A stretch of DNA of 64,000 nt from Ancylostoma caninum (GCA_037903475.1 JBAJFG010000002.1:4839501-4903500); one strand, 5' to 3'. Counted from the first letter of the stretch, positions 14,390 through 26,629 are shown. Notes: generated from the letters alone by a model not told the origin. A program made the numbers and translations.

Positions 14390-15110
14390 TAATGGTGCGG
14401 GAGATTAGGCGACGGCTTGCCCTTTGGCTGGCAGCGGTGAGCCGACGTTGTGCTCGATTTATCGCGCCAACAGTTGGCGCCAACCGCACTTATCATAGAG
14501 GGGTTTCGAGGCGCATTTCAACTGTGCGCTGCCTGTTAGCCCTGCGTCCTGGCTGTGGGCCAAGAAACTGGAAGAATTCCCAAAGTCCTGCGTCGTAATC
14601 ACGGTTCGTTGCGGTCAGATAACGACCGAGAGTTGTGGCGGCAGCTCAGACCATCTAATGCGATAAGGAGCGATACATGTCCAGATACTATGAATATCGG
14701 CGCTTCATCTAATCTGATGGTTTCCCGGTGGCGCACTTCCGCCGCCTGTCGTCACCTCCTCAGCACGTGCCACCCTCGTTCGCGGACACGTTCCAGGGCA
14801 GCCTTCCACGCCAATTCCAAGACTGTCCATGCTCTAGCAATTCCTGGCTCCACTGCAAATCCGCAGCTCTTATCGCAGCCGTTCTATTTCCATTATGGCT
14901 ATTGCTCCTTGTCAATATTTTCCTATTAACTGCTAGAGAACTCGTCGTCGTCGTCGTCATTGTGTCGATTACGGTATTCCCTACGGGACCCGCAGAGGCG
15001 TTTAGCTGAGAGCGCGAAGCCGCTTATCAAGCGCAAGCACGACAGATTCGCCAGCGATTCATTAATTGAGTCTCGGTTACGGTATAATTGCTCGGCGGCA
15101 CGGTGTCAAG
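14390..15110. other. GC-rich block with GATA motifs and a hydrophobic open frame
   Basis: This block stands out from its AT-rich flanks. It contains several GATA-type motifs: CTTATCA near 14,490, CAGATAACG near 14,616, GCGATAAGG and GCGATACA near 14,660, and GCTTATCAAGCG near 15,025. On the plus strand 14,711-15,009 is open with strongly G/C-ending codons and encodes a hydrophobic stretch of about 25 residues at roughly 14,855-14,935. However, the frame has no ATG and no acceptor at its left border. It could be a decayed exon or a regulatory island upstream of the GATA-factor gene. Confidence 0.3.
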
Positions 15111-15969
15111 TGCTGTGTTTTCCTTTTAAGGAGCTATTGGGTTCGTCTGGCACGACAAGGCAATTTCTGCGGGAGATTTTCCTCCTCGAACAAATTTTTC
15201 GCTATTCAGTTATGCAAAATGTGGAAATGTGTGATTAAAATCACTGAATAGTGAAATCTCCAAAGTTGTGCCGTATTTAAAATAACTGCGTTATCCATTA
15301 AGTTAACCAAATAGGTTCTACATAATTTCTTAGCCCAAGGAGAGAAGGATGTCGTCCACATTTTTTTAAAAATCGTGTGATGGTGTTCTAAAGCGTGACT
15401 ATTTCTTAACATCCTTGATTTCTATGTTATTCCAAGCATAATTTTTTTAACCCCCTTTAGAAAAAGCTGACCATCTGAAAAGCCTCTACGGGATTAAAAA
15501 AAACCGCATGTGAAAGAGAAGAGTACTACGAAGAAGTAAATTATGACTTAAACATCTAATTTCTTAAGTTAATTCATTTTCTCCTAAGTGAGCTTGCTGT
15601 CAACTCTTCTATTAGAGTTTCAAATTTTCTCGTTCCTCCTCTTATTTTCTTTTTTTTTCTTGGAAAATTTGTTGCCGGAAAGACTTATACCACCCTGAGT
15701 CTTACGAGGTGGATCTCTAATAAATCCGCCTAATATCCTCGACGCTCTTTATAATTCACTGGATGAAGAACAAGAGAATGAATTCTATCATTCTTCTGAA
15801 TGCTGTCTGGTGTGTCTTTAATTAATTATTTCTTCTCTAATAGGCTCGCATAATATCCTTGATTTCCTCTATGTTAATGAACAGAACTCCTGAAACAGTT
15901 TGCAAACCATTTAATGATACATCCAGAAGAAAACCATCACAAAATTTTCTGAGAGTACATCATGTACAC

Positions 15970-16079
15970 CTCGCAGGGCCCATATTTCATTGGCAGTTGT
16001 TCTTTCGCCGTAGATGCTCATTGTGCGGGCCAGATTTTTGGCCAGTGCGCACGCGTTCGTCGCGTCTAAGCCACACGTC
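15970..16079 (-). CDS. Candidate internal exon of an unidentified minus-strand gene
   Basis: A nematode-like acceptor (ACTTGCAG at 16,080-16,087) and a GT donor at 15,968-15,969 bracket 110 bp that are open in one frame. Codon use is biased to G/C in third position. The peptide is mixed and globular-looking with three Cys residues and no low complexity. The exon would enter in phase 2 and leave in phase 1. The family is not recognised. It may belong with the exon-like frame at 7,318-7,492, which would make a gene divergent from the GATA factor, but the link is unproven. Confidence 0.35.
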
Positions 16080-16160
16080 CTGCAAGTGTAAACGTCATCC
16101 ATCCGCTCCATATTTCGTCCGCCCTCAAACTTCGCATGACAAACGGTTGTCGTCGGGCTG

Positions 16161-16474
16161 TTATCTGTGATAAGCGTGGCCGGCGCGGGCCGATTGGCGC
16201 ATGCGGCCGGCGCCGCCCCGCCGCGTTCCACCCCGCCGGCGCTGACTGGCGGGGCCCGCCCCCCGCTGCCCCGCCCCGCGGGACGGTGGACACGTCGTGC
16301 GCTAAGTCACTTAGTATTGCGTGTAGGAGTGTCTATCTTACAAACGCATCTCTGATTATCAGCTGTGATACGCTTATCTCCTATCGGCTGTTGATCTACA
16401 CGCTTGCTCGTTATCGCCAGCCATCGCGCACAGCCGCAATGACTCGGATTTCGACTTCCTGCCAGCGCTTATCT
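16161..16474 (+). promoter_or_regulatory. GC-rich island flanked by GATA motifs upstream of the GATA-factor gene
   Basis: Within 314 bp there are TTATCT at 16,161-16,166, TGATAAG at 16,168-16,174, TTATCA at 16,356-16,361, TTATCT at 16,374-16,379, TTATCG at 16,411-16,416 and TTATCT at 16,469-16,474. Between the first pair and the rest, about 16,170-16,305 is extremely GC-rich with repeated CCCCGCCCC-like blocks. The cluster ends about 330 bp before the start codon of a GATA factor. GATA genes are known to be auto- or cross-regulated by GATA proteins, so a promoter or enhancer role is a reasonable inference. Confidence 0.5.
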
Positions 16475-16798
16475 CATCTCTAGTGATGATCTCTTGCTTG
16501 TTAAATTTCATACACCGCTGCCTCGTGGTTGATCCCTGCACCAACTCCTGGCAGTGTCCTGGAGCGGGGATGATATGTGTGGGTTCGTGGGGCAGGAGTC
16601 GATCAAGCATCGTCAGCAGCAGCTTCCCATAGCCTCCAACACACACTCATCGCCTCACAGCACTGTGCGTCCGTCGTTCGTGTTGTAATGTTTCCATGTC
16701 GCTTCGGCCGTCGTTCATGCCAGAACAGACAGATTCCCCCGCTGATCGCATCTCGTGCAACAATATCTGTCATCCTCTGACCCATACCAGATCGATAC

Positions 16799-16804
16799 TT
16801 TCAG
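16799..16804 (+). promoter_or_regulatory. Spliced-leader trans-splice acceptor (TTTCAG) next to the ATG
   Basis: TTTCAG ends one base before the ATG at 16,806. In nematodes, a splice acceptor directly before the start codon with no upstream exon in evidence usually marks spliced-leader addition. This supports 16,806 as the true start. Confidence 0.6.
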
Positions 16805-16805
16805 G

Positions 16806-19800
16806 ATGACCACGGTCTTCAAAGACTACACGGAAACCATATCTGCACCATCAATGTACCACCATTCGATGGGTCTTGAGGGAGACCAAAATGTCGCCGT
16901 GTCCGAGATGATCATGACTGATCCGCAGGATATCAACGTCAACAGCGACGACAATGTGAGTGGCTTTCGGCTGATTACGCAAGAATCAAACTCTATTCGT
17001 CATTTATGCAGGGATTCGCCTCACCCATCAAGCCTGCTCCGTTTTATACCACGCCAACAGATGCCATGTACTATACCAACAATTTCAAAGATTACGGTTG
17101 GTTGGAGCTATGGTTTTTACGATTTTCTACTGCAGAGTTTGTTCTATCCCTCATAAGCTTCTTGGAGGAATACGTCCGAGATTCTCAATTTTCGAGTAAC
17201 CATCTTTGTTAACAACGCTTCCAAGTCAAGCTGGCCATGAAAACTTCTCACTTCTTGTCTGTGCAGCTCTTTTTTGTATTGTGCTTATTAGAACAACGGT
17301 AAATCCTGACTTTCTGAAGTTGTTAACCAATTTCACCTAGAAATCATGTTCTCATTCCATATATCCCACTCCGCTGAGAAACTAATAACTCAGGAAGATG
17401 TTTCGAAATACTCAAATCATGAATCATGAGACATGTATGTCTACTGCGAAGCACTCTTGCAAAAAGTGATTTCTATGAAGCGCATTTATCCTATGCTCAC
17501 AAAAAATCCTGCTAACAACATAGAAAATCACTCTGTGACCTAATTTCTCTAGTTTCTTATTATCCTTCCAATGTGTCTGGGAATAAGTAAGCATTAACAT
17601 GGGTAGCAAAAACAACTCGTGTTCTGTCTATGTTTCGCAGTTTTTCATGAAAAGGATCCTTCATTCCACCAAAATAGCCGTTAAGTTGTCGAATTGAACG
17701 TTGTGTGTCCGGTGCTTTCTCTTGCAAAGAGTGTTTTTTTTTCATCTACTAGATATATTCCTCAATTTAACCTTCTCTTATGCACAAATTTGTTTTTGTT
17801 ACGGATTGGAGTCTAGCTGTATTCGCAGATAGCACTGTTACTCGAAAAATCTCACATATGTTTATCCTGAGCGGCATATAGGCGAAGAAGCGGATCATTT
17901 CAGAAAGTGCTATGGCTCGAGAAATAGCCCTGTAGGGCATGACTGATTGCTCCTTCACAGAGTTGCGAAGACTCATTAACAACACTAACAGGCATTGCGA
18001 CATGATAAATGTAGTCCATTCCTCTGGATCTCTGTTTAATTGATTTCCTTCACTACAATATATCAATATGCTATCAGATACAGCTCTGAAGAAACTTGTC
18101 TACTGTTCGTTGATAATTATGCCAGAAAACAACTTTTCTCTAACCCGAGTAACGCAGATAAAGGTTCATCTCATCCAATGCTTATCCCTCGCATTGTCCC
18201 GGTTTGTGTACCATATGGAATAGCAGGCGATTCGCTCCGGTTCATTGACTCTGCGCTGTGCTCTTCTCTGCTCTGCTTTTCCTTTGCCGGACGCGCGAGC
18301 CCAGGGGTATTTCGCATCATGCGCATTGATTACCCTGAGGGGAAATGAATGAAGCCCCACGCACCACCACACAGGGCCGTTGGTGCAGCGGCGACCTACA
18401 CAATGAATCACCTCCGAATTTATGGCAACGCTTCGCCACGAGGTTGTGTGCTGTGAATGGGAACATGCCACTTTACAGTACTTTACAGTAGAACTCACAT
18501 GGTATAGTGGAACTTGCATGGCTTTAACGAAGTGACGTAATATGGGGGTGGGTAAGGGCCGTTTAGAACTTGATCCCTGCATGGGAAGTCAAGACGGAAC
18601 CAACCGTCATGTTCACAATTTTGAATCTTGGGCTAATTAACAGGGTTTACAAAAAGACGTGATTTACTTCTCTGGATTCTTTGGCCAAAATAATCTAAAG
18701 TCAAAGTTTTCCCTACCTATTCCAACCTATCCAAGTCTGTATCAACTCATCAGTTGTTGGATTAGTTATGGTATTCTTTATTAGATCCAGTTCTCAAGCT
18801 AGCCCAAGTTTAGATGGCTTTTTTTCTCTCGAAGAATGTGTGCTTCAAATTTTACCGAGGTGCGATCCAGATTCCAAGAAATAAATTGCATGGCCGTGGC
18901 CAATGGAGCGTGCGGTGATTTCAGTTTTGTATAACCTTATGTACAGTAAACTTCATTAAAGCCATTGCCCGCTGGTAGTTATTTCAATGTAAGTGGAAAA
19001 TAGCGTAGAAAGTGGTCTTTTATACTAAAAAATGTATCAGCTGCTTTCTCACCGGGTGATCAGAAGATATTTCATTTTGAAGTAAAAATGGGTATCAAGT
19101 GGGCTGGGGAGTTTGGCACAGAGTACGACACTGTTGGGAATACAATAATGAAAGCAAAAATAACATTGCTTATATAATTATAGTTAAAATATTTAAAATT
19201 TCAGCAGGATACATCATCAACCCCTCCATGTACCAGCCCTACACCTTGCCGGCGTCAACAGCAGCATGCTCCACCGGCGACGGCTCGTTCAACCAAATGA
19301 TGGATCCCTCAATGCTTGGTGAGGTCCTTTCAAACCCCAGTATTGGTATGACTCTCCTCTAACCTCCTTCTTCACCACCAACCGCTCGCTTTTCGAATGT
19401 TGTGTTCGATCGATCCTCGCTGGCGCTATCTGCACCACAGATCTGCGAACACGAGCTATTGGCTGTAAAATTCACCTCAGTACTTCCTCGCCACCAGCAC
19501 ATTAAGTTCGCCTTTCTCATTCCAGGCCAGAACACCGGCAGCGCACCGTTCTACGGTTCGACGTTCAACTACCCGACTTACGACTACTCGTCCCCGTTGA
19601 TACCACGGGTTCCCGGCTCTGCGCCCGCCGCCGGCGCAGCATGTTCGACAAGCACGTCCACCTCCAGCTCGAACGGATCCGCACAGTCGACGAACGCAAC
19701 ACGGAGTAAGGCCCGAACCACCGCATGTGCGTTCAGCTGATGCACGAATATCCTTGTGTGTGGCTGCGTGTGAGCAATCTGGAGCAATTTATGTAGTTCA

Positions 19801-22800
19801 CTCTCGAATTTTTGCAAAGAAAAAATGATGAGAATCAAATTTTCACATTCGTTTTAAGTGCAAAAAACGGTACTTTCTAATTGTTGGACGAGTTCTAAGA
19901 TTTTAATTTAAAACTTTTGATATAGTACTTAGTTACTCTTTTCAATTTTTATCTCTATCTTTCTTCACTGTTCGCGAGACTGCAACTCTATCCTTGCTCA
20001 AGATTTTTGACGGTTTTTACAAGGGACCACTTCACACCTAGAAAGTTTCTTTCCAACAACTTCCCTTTACGACTTCTTTTTGTTTGTTTCAAAGCATGAC
20101 CCATAAAATGGTTGAGTTTATGGAGGCACAAAAAATTTGACCTTTCATCTGCGGCTTGTTTCATAGAAGTTCTCGGAAAGGTGGTTACCTACTCGACCTT
20201 CTGAACTTGACGAGTTCCTCAGGTTAAAAAATGGGTACACCTTGGCCAAGCAGCTCTTCTCACGGTTAATTATCGAGCGCAAATAATTGCATGGATATTA
20301 AAAAATCATATTTTCTTCGGGAAACTCGTCCTTCATGGATAAACTCTTTAGGAAAATTCACAAGTCCAGTCACAAAACGTTCACAATGGGTTTTTCTTTA
20401 AAGGGAGCTTGAGGAAGAAAATTCTTGTCAAGAAATCCTCTTTGAAGAAAAAGGATCAAAAATCTTCAATTTTGTTTCATCTCGAAATTTCCTCCTTTCT
20501 CGTTTTCCAGTAACTGCATTCATGGGCGTTCCCAGGAAGACTCAAAATGAAGGCTTGCCGTTCTTCTAAAATGGACGAGTTTCTCGAGTAAAACGGGATT
20601 TCTTGCCCCCCTTATTAACCATTACTTGTAACCAATGATTGACACCAGCTCCGTAGACAGGCTACACCCAGCGCAGGGCAAGCTAGAACCTTTCCGGGCA
20701 CGTTTATGAATAAGGCTGTAGGAGTAGGTGAATGATGCGAAGCTCGATTAGCACTCGGGGTTTAGTGGTGTCCTTGTCAGTTCATGAGAATCGAGGAAAA
20801 ATCAGGAGTTCTTTTCTTTCTTCTAGTCTTTCTTCGACTTCTAGAAATCGGTATCTCTTGCATGTCCTGTTCCCCTTTCCCGTTGTTTTGTGAAGAATCC
20901 TGTGTTTGTGATTGTCCTCCATTGCACTGCAGCAGCACCTTTACCACTTTACTATGATCAACTGTAGGTTTTTCAGCCGAAGGACGAGAATGCGTGAACT
21001 GCGGGGTGCAGGCCACTCCGCTGTGGAGGCGAGACGGCACCGGCCACTACCTTTGCAACGCCTGCGGCCTCTATCATAAGATGAACGGGCAGAACAGGCC
21101 GCTAGTGAAGCCGAAGAAGCGACAGGTAGGCGAACGTTCACACTTCTGCTCCGCGGGAACCCCAGACACGCGCCGCCAATCAACATCAATTAACGCCGCT
21201 TATCACCACCTATCAGCAGCCGCTCGTCGTCGTCGTCGTTCGTTTCGCCACGCGCGTATCTGATATGTTCGACACCAGCAGATTATGACACCCGCGGTGC
21301 TTGTTAGTTTACACCTTACGCGTCGGCGACGGCGGCAGCGGCCGCGGCATACGGTAGCGACAGCCTCGACGGCTGCGCCCTACGCGCGGCCCGCGCTCTC
21401 TGCGCGCCGGTGAAACAGGTTCTCAACACACCGTACTGGGACGGGACTCGAAGTAAGCACTGTAGGGGATGTCATCTTTTGACAAACAATGGAACAGACT
21501 GGAGTGCAGCTTCCAGTTTTTGGCTGATAAGAATCTTATCCTCTTTGCTTCACGAACCTCTGACAGGTGGCCAGTGTTTTGCCTGTGATGTTTCCAAAAG
21601 TTGTTTGTGATCGTTGTTCCGTTAAGCGAAATAGCCCTCATAAGCGTCTTTTTACCTGGGTTTTTATTCCTTCAATAAGAGATTTCGCAACTTCCATTCA
21701 AAAAATCAAGTCCAAGCAACGTTTTTCTATTACACTTGGAAGTTTTACTGTATTTCAACTCCAACGCCGCAAGCATATTTTCCGTATAGGATGTTACTGT
21801 TGACATTTTTATTTATGTTCAGTCATTTATTACTGCAAAATCTTGCCATAACTGCAACTGCAAGTAGATTGTAATAGCTAAAAAGAGCTAACGAAGGCGA
21901 TGTATTGGTGAGCTACAAAGAAGCGACAGGTAGATTAAGAACAAAAAAATAATTTTACTTACAAACAGAACAGCTCCTACGAAGGCTTTCAGTCGCCTTC
22001 CTTTACTGGAAAATCTTCAATTAAGAGGAAAAGGCAGTTTTTTGTGTAAAGCAAGGACATGTTTTATACAAGCACAGCACTCAAGGTAATTTACAGGCGT
22101 GTGGTTGAGCGATGCGCTTAAAGACTAGTACTATTTAATGAAACCCTCTAAGGGTTCGATTCGAAAATTCGAATGTTTAAGAGAATCCTACTCATTTCTT
22201 CTCTTTCCTGAAGAAGTGCACTGCTGCCTTGTTTGGACAATTGAACTGTTGAATAATTCGAAATCAGATATTCTAATTCTAATATTTATTCATTTATTAG
22301 TGACCTGCACTCTAAGGTATGCTTGAGCAATTAATAAGCAATCGAAACATTTAAAATAATTTTAATATCTCTAACAATTCGTTCGATAATAGGCATATCA
22401 CAAGTTTCATCCGAAGTAACTACAGTACAAATGCGTCCCCGGGGCAAAACTTGGAAAAATCCAGAAATTCACTCATTAGGCAGCACCATTCGCCCTCCTG
22501 CTAAAGCTTCCACTGCCCAGAACTCACAATAGTTAAAAATTTCAAATATTTCTGTGCTCATCCGGTGCCATAAGACACATATGGCTCATGCAGATTTCCC
22601 TTTTGATGATGAATAATTGCGTTATAACTCATTTCTGTTGAACATTGCTCCTGAGGGTTGACAATGCTTTGCTAGCTTAGCTCTGAACCCCATTTGTTTA
22701 CAAGTAAAAGTTGACCTCCATACGAGTCCGTGATACTATCAGTGAGTCGTCAATTAAGAAATGCAATCCCGAGACGGTGACGCAACGAGCACCACCCTCA

Positions 22801-25800
22801 CTCGAGCGCTCACGCTGTAATAGGTCACGACCTTATACGTCAGTCACCCTCACACAGTTACTGTAGTAACTTTGAAAGTTGAGCGATTCGCCCCTCGAAG
22901 CGCCTCGCATCACCGTAACGACGCGGTGCGTCACCGGCGACGCGATGCGACGTATGTGTCGCAGCGCATTTGCTGTCCACGGGGCAATGACCATGTCGCG
23001 TCATGTATTCCGTGCTGATAACAATCTGGCTGTGTTTCGTGCGACCTTTCGGTTCGCGAATTTCTCGTAAATCAACACCCTACAGTAGGTGACTGCCGAC
23101 TGCTGTCAACCTTGAACAAACTGTAGGGAGAGTGTTTGAAAGCGATACTCGCTACGAGGCTACAGTGACTGTCAGGGGAAAAGGTTGGCTAAGGGGTCTG
23201 GAAACGTGTGCCGGGATCCATGAAGCTCTAGTCAAGCTAAACACCGGTCATTAACGGGTTATCGGGTTATGGACCGCTATTTGCTAGAACCATGCCAAAT
23301 TTGAAGTGGAAACCTAGTCTTACCCATATAGGCGTTCAGAGTGCGGTCGAAATCATCTCCATGTGGTGAATGACTCCTACATTTTGATACTCTACGCTTT
23401 TTCTGTAGTTGTTGAGCGACTAGAGTGATAAGCATCAAGTTTCCGCGGCAGCCGAAGTTCCACCCACCGCCTTCATATGAAGCTTCCTAGACTGGGATTC
23501 ATGAAAAAGGAGTGGGAGTCAAGTTAGGATCAAGAAATACATGAGATGTACTCGATTTCAAGTTTAAGAACAAGTCAAAATTTCGAATTGTCCAAGAGGA
23601 GACAGCTGCGTGGCCTGGGGGGAAATATAGGAAGATGGGACAAGAGTGATTTCTCCTTCTCGATTATGCGAACGCTCGAATCAGTTATTAAATAACTAAT
23701 TAATTCTACTATTCGTATTTGCCCGATCCTAAAGGTAGCTGGTAGGGACCAGGTTATAGCAAGAGAACTTCAGAGTTCTGATGAATGTACTGTTCATAAT
23801 TCAGACTCTATCACCATAACTTTACTTGATTAGCATTCTACGAATGCCAACTAACCATGTCAATCTGCTAAATCGCTGTGGGGGAGGTTTGGATATTGTG
23901 GTTGAACCTCGAGAATGTTTGGACCTGCTTCATCTTGTCGATAATTTTCCTTTTGATCTACTTTTCCTTGATATTCCTACTATGTTTACCGTCTTCAGTT
24001 TCAACGAAGTCGTATTCCTTTCTTTTTTTCTGTTTTTCTACACTCTGAAAATGTGGTTGCTACCCACAAACGAGTGAACCCCAGGCATCTTGAAGAAAGA
24101 AAAATATGTCAAAGGCGCTCCTTGGTAGTTGTCATCTTAAAAGCCTAAGCAGTAGGTAGGTTTCGGAATCTACGTGACATGGTTCAACTTTGTGTTTATT
24201 TTTATTAGATTTATATCATAAATGTGCAAAAGCTATCCATACACAGCAATATTAAGAGGGCTCAGGTGAAGCCTCCCCCCCCCACACACACCCAAATATT
24301 CTCTCGAAAGAAGTGTGCATCAAAAGAAATACGTTGGCCCGTAAGATTTTGTTGCGAACGTTATTGCTGAAAAAACCCGTGATCCGACTTATATTCTACC
24401 CGCGGTGACAGAGAGCTTGAGCAGAGCCTCATATGTTGAATTCTTTCTCGTGAAACGTATAGTGGATAGCATTTGGTTTTAAGGTGCTTTGCCTTTACAC
24501 TATACCTCCCTTTTGCAGAGCGCCCAAAAACGGACCGGTGTCGCGTGCGTGAACTGCAAGACGAACACCACGACGCTGTGGAGGAGAAACGGTGGAGGAG
24601 AACCGGTCTGCAACGCCTGCGGGCTCTACTACAAATTGCATCAAGTGAGGCAGTAAACTATTTCATCTGCATGGCTTCAAGAACTTCAAGGACTAGTGTT
24701 GTGACCAGAACTTACTCCCTTAAATTTGGCGAAATATTCAACCTCTTCTCCGTTTTCTTATGATATTCACCCTGCTGCTCGCTGATACCGTATCCACGCT
24801 ACGATAAGCAACATCCGGGAGTCCGAATAATTTGATTTGTGACGCTATTTACCACCACATTACGCATCGAGTCAAAGCAGCCGCCGCAAGGAGTTACGTG
24901 GGATCGAGATTGCTTAGATAAGCGAAGTGCCTTTAGTCGTCCCCATCTACCGCCCTACAGGGTCGCATCAAACACCTGCGATAGCCGACACCTCGGCAAT
25001 GTCTTATGTGTCATGAAGTCACCGATTTCAGGTTGAGAGACCGTTGACGATGAAGAAAGATGGAATCCAGACTAGGAATCGAAAGATGTCCACAAAGGGG
25101 AAGAAACCGAAGGTTCGTTGATTAGTTGTTGTGTAAATGAGTACTCGTCGCCTAGATAGAAAAGCCAATGTTTGTGTAAAGAAGGTACATACGTATACAG
25201 CACCCTCTTAAAAACATTTAAATTCTTTTTGCAGCCCTTTGATTGCTAATTTTATCGGAATTATTAGCTATTGGATTTAGCAGTGAAGAAAAGGTAAAAA
25301 GAAGAAACCTCTCCTAAACCTTTCCCACCCATTTTTTGGACGAAGTTTTTATGAAAAGTTCAATAAGCTTCAACTTCTTGCCCGGTGATTTTTTCGCGGA
25401 AAATCCGCTCTAAACGTGCAGTCAGTTATGTAGCTCAGAGAGGGCCGATGGAGTGACTTTGTCTGCAATTACGACCGCCCTGGTTCCGTTGATAGCAGTG
25501 AGCCGTAGGATGGGTATGGAAAGATATCTTACTGGTGGCAGTAGGGATGGAATGGATCACACCATATATCTATCGAAACTTAAAGAGAAGAAAATGTAAA
25601 AATCAGAGCGGTTGGCCAACACTGTGCCGAGATCGTAACTGCGGACAGAGTGACTAAATCGGCCCTTTTGAGCTGCAAGACTACATTTAAGCTGTGCACA
25701 AGGCCATACATGTCCCTACAACCTTTTCTAGGCAAAATAGTTCAGATTACCTGAATTCACAGTTTTGGTTGTGATAGAACTCACCATGATGTTCTAGCTG

Positions 25801-26125
25801 AGAAACAGGGGGTAACAGCACGGTTAAGAAGCCTTGCTTAGCACCATAGTTAGAACATCAGCGCTTGATCAGTAACATAAAAGAGCGGTTTTTGTGTGAA
25901 TTACAAGGATAATTGTCTAAAAAACATGAAACCTTGCGAATATTGAGGAGTAAGGACTGGACAATAGATTTTCTTCAGACCAAAATACAACCCCGCTTTT
26001 AGGTTGAAGAGACCACCGCCTGGGGGAACATGAAGCCGGCGCCGATGTACGACATGAAGCTGATGCCAACGCCATACTTCCCCGGTCAACCCACGTATCC
26101 TACAGGACTGTTCTTCCAGCAATAG
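16806..26125 (+). CDS. elt-1: GATA-type transcription factor, two zinc fingers (ELT-1-like), eight exons
   Basis: Readable exons are 16,806-16,955; 17,012-17,096; 19,205-19,345; 19,526-19,705; 20,977-21,125; 24,519-24,644; 25,032-25,112; and 26,003-26,125, with TAG at 26,123. All join in phase and give about 344 residues. Exon 5 carries the N-terminal finger (CVNCG...LWRRDGTG...CNACGLY, then KPKKR). Exon 6 carries the C-terminal finger (CVNCK...LWRRNGGG...CNACGLY). Exon 7 encodes the basic tail ([16 protein letters not shown]). Both CX2C-X17-CX2C fingers are intact. The N-terminal part is rich in Tyr, Ser, Pro and Thr, typical of an activation region. Two fingers in one protein is the arrangement of ELT-1, which specifies epidermis in Caenorhabditis. 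Other worm GATA factors usually keep one finger. The first introns are long (2.1 kb and more) and may house enhancers. Very confident for family, somewhat less for orthology. Confidence 0.93.
19199..19207 (+). other. Tandem NAGNAG acceptor before exon 3 of the GATA gene
   Basis: The intron ends in TTTCAGCAG. Splicing after the first or second AG (19,204 or 19,207) keeps the frame and adds or omits one Ala codon ahead of the Gly-Tyr-Ile-Ile segment. Confidence 0.5.
21308..21418 (+). CDS. Candidate cassette exon between the two zinc-finger exons of the GATA gene
   Basis: The intron between exons 5 and 6 contains a 111-bp stretch bounded by GTTAG at 21,303-21,307 and a donor (CAG then GTTCTC) at 21,419. 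It is open for 37 codons and enters and leaves in phase 0, exactly matching exon 5 and exon 6. It is very GC-rich, with a run of Ala codons ([12 protein letters not shown]) followed by Ser/Asp/Leu/Arg/Cys-containing sequence. If used, it would lengthen the linker between the fingers by 37 residues. The acceptor lacks a good pyrimidine tract, so it may be a minor isoform or chance. Confidence 0.35.
22740..23110 (+). promoter_or_regulatory. GC-rich intronic block in the GATA gene, possible enhancer
   Basis: Inside the 3.4-kb intron before exon 6, this stretch is unusually GC-rich and carries repeated TGACGCAA/GTGCGTCAC-like motifs (near 22,777 and 22,925) plus CTCACGCTG. No splice-bounded frame is convincing. 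A regulatory element is the simplest reading, but only composition and motif recurrence support it. Confidence 0.25.
25427..25570 (+). repeat. Dispersed repeat, related in inverted orientation to 30,225-30,380
   Basis: The segment begins TAGCTCAGAGAGGGCC and contains GATGGAGTGACTTTGTCTG and GGATGGAATGGATCACACCA. The reverse complement of about 30,225-30,378 has the same blocks in the same order (GATGGAGTGACTTTGTCTG, GGCAGTAG, GGAATCACACCA). It lies in the last intron of the GATA gene. The start resembles a tRNA A-box, so a tRNA-derived SINE is possible. Confidence 0.6.
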
Positions 26126-26623
26126 TTCCCACCAAGAGTGACATACGGCTTCACCAAATTCACTTCTCCGCCTGAATTCCTCCCCGTGCCTACCACATTT
26201 GCCTATACGTTTGTACCATTCCCGATACTCGTCCTGAGAGTTGTGATTGCTCGAGTTCGCCAGCATATCCCTGGCCCAGAACGCTGCACAGGCTAGGGCC
26301 CACACCCACGGCTGCACCGCAAGTGCTGTTGTCGTTGTACAGTATGTGAAGTATTTATGGTTTGTGTAATTCTGTGTTCCTCTTTTGAACAATTGGGTAT
26401 ACGTTGTCGCATTATCGTAGTGTCGTTCCCCGCTGCAGGGACGGCACAGTGCGGTGCAATAGAGTATCTCCTAGTACGTCGTCGTGGAGTTCGAGATATC
26501 TTTCAAAAAGCCTCCAAAGTTGTGTGACCATACGTACTTGCGCGAAATTCAGATGATGATTGTGATCGTTGCTACACCATTGAATTTACTTTCTTTGATC
26601 TTTATTTTAGATTTTTTATTTCT

Positions 26624-26629
26624 AATAAA
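26624..26629 (+). terminator. AATAAA, possible polyadenylation signal of the GATA gene
   Basis: This is the first AATAAA after the stop at 26,125, giving a 3' UTR of about 0.5 kb. A nearer variant signal cannot be excluded. Confidence 0.35.

Noticed and set aside
18166..18582. 138-codon minus-strand frame in the second GATA-gene intron
   Set aside because: No motif and no splice support; GC-richer patch that may be a repeat, but no second copy was found in the window.
25427..25500. tRNA gene suggested by TAGCTCAGAGAGG and GGTTCCG
   Set aside because: No cloverleaf can be drawn (no matching acceptor stem, poor T-arm); kept only as a possible tRNA-derived repeat.
25901..26392. 163-codon minus-strand frame opposite the last GATA-gene exon and 3' UTR
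   Set aside because: It is antisense to a well-supported exon, has no recognised motif and is likely a shadow of the coding strand's base pattern.
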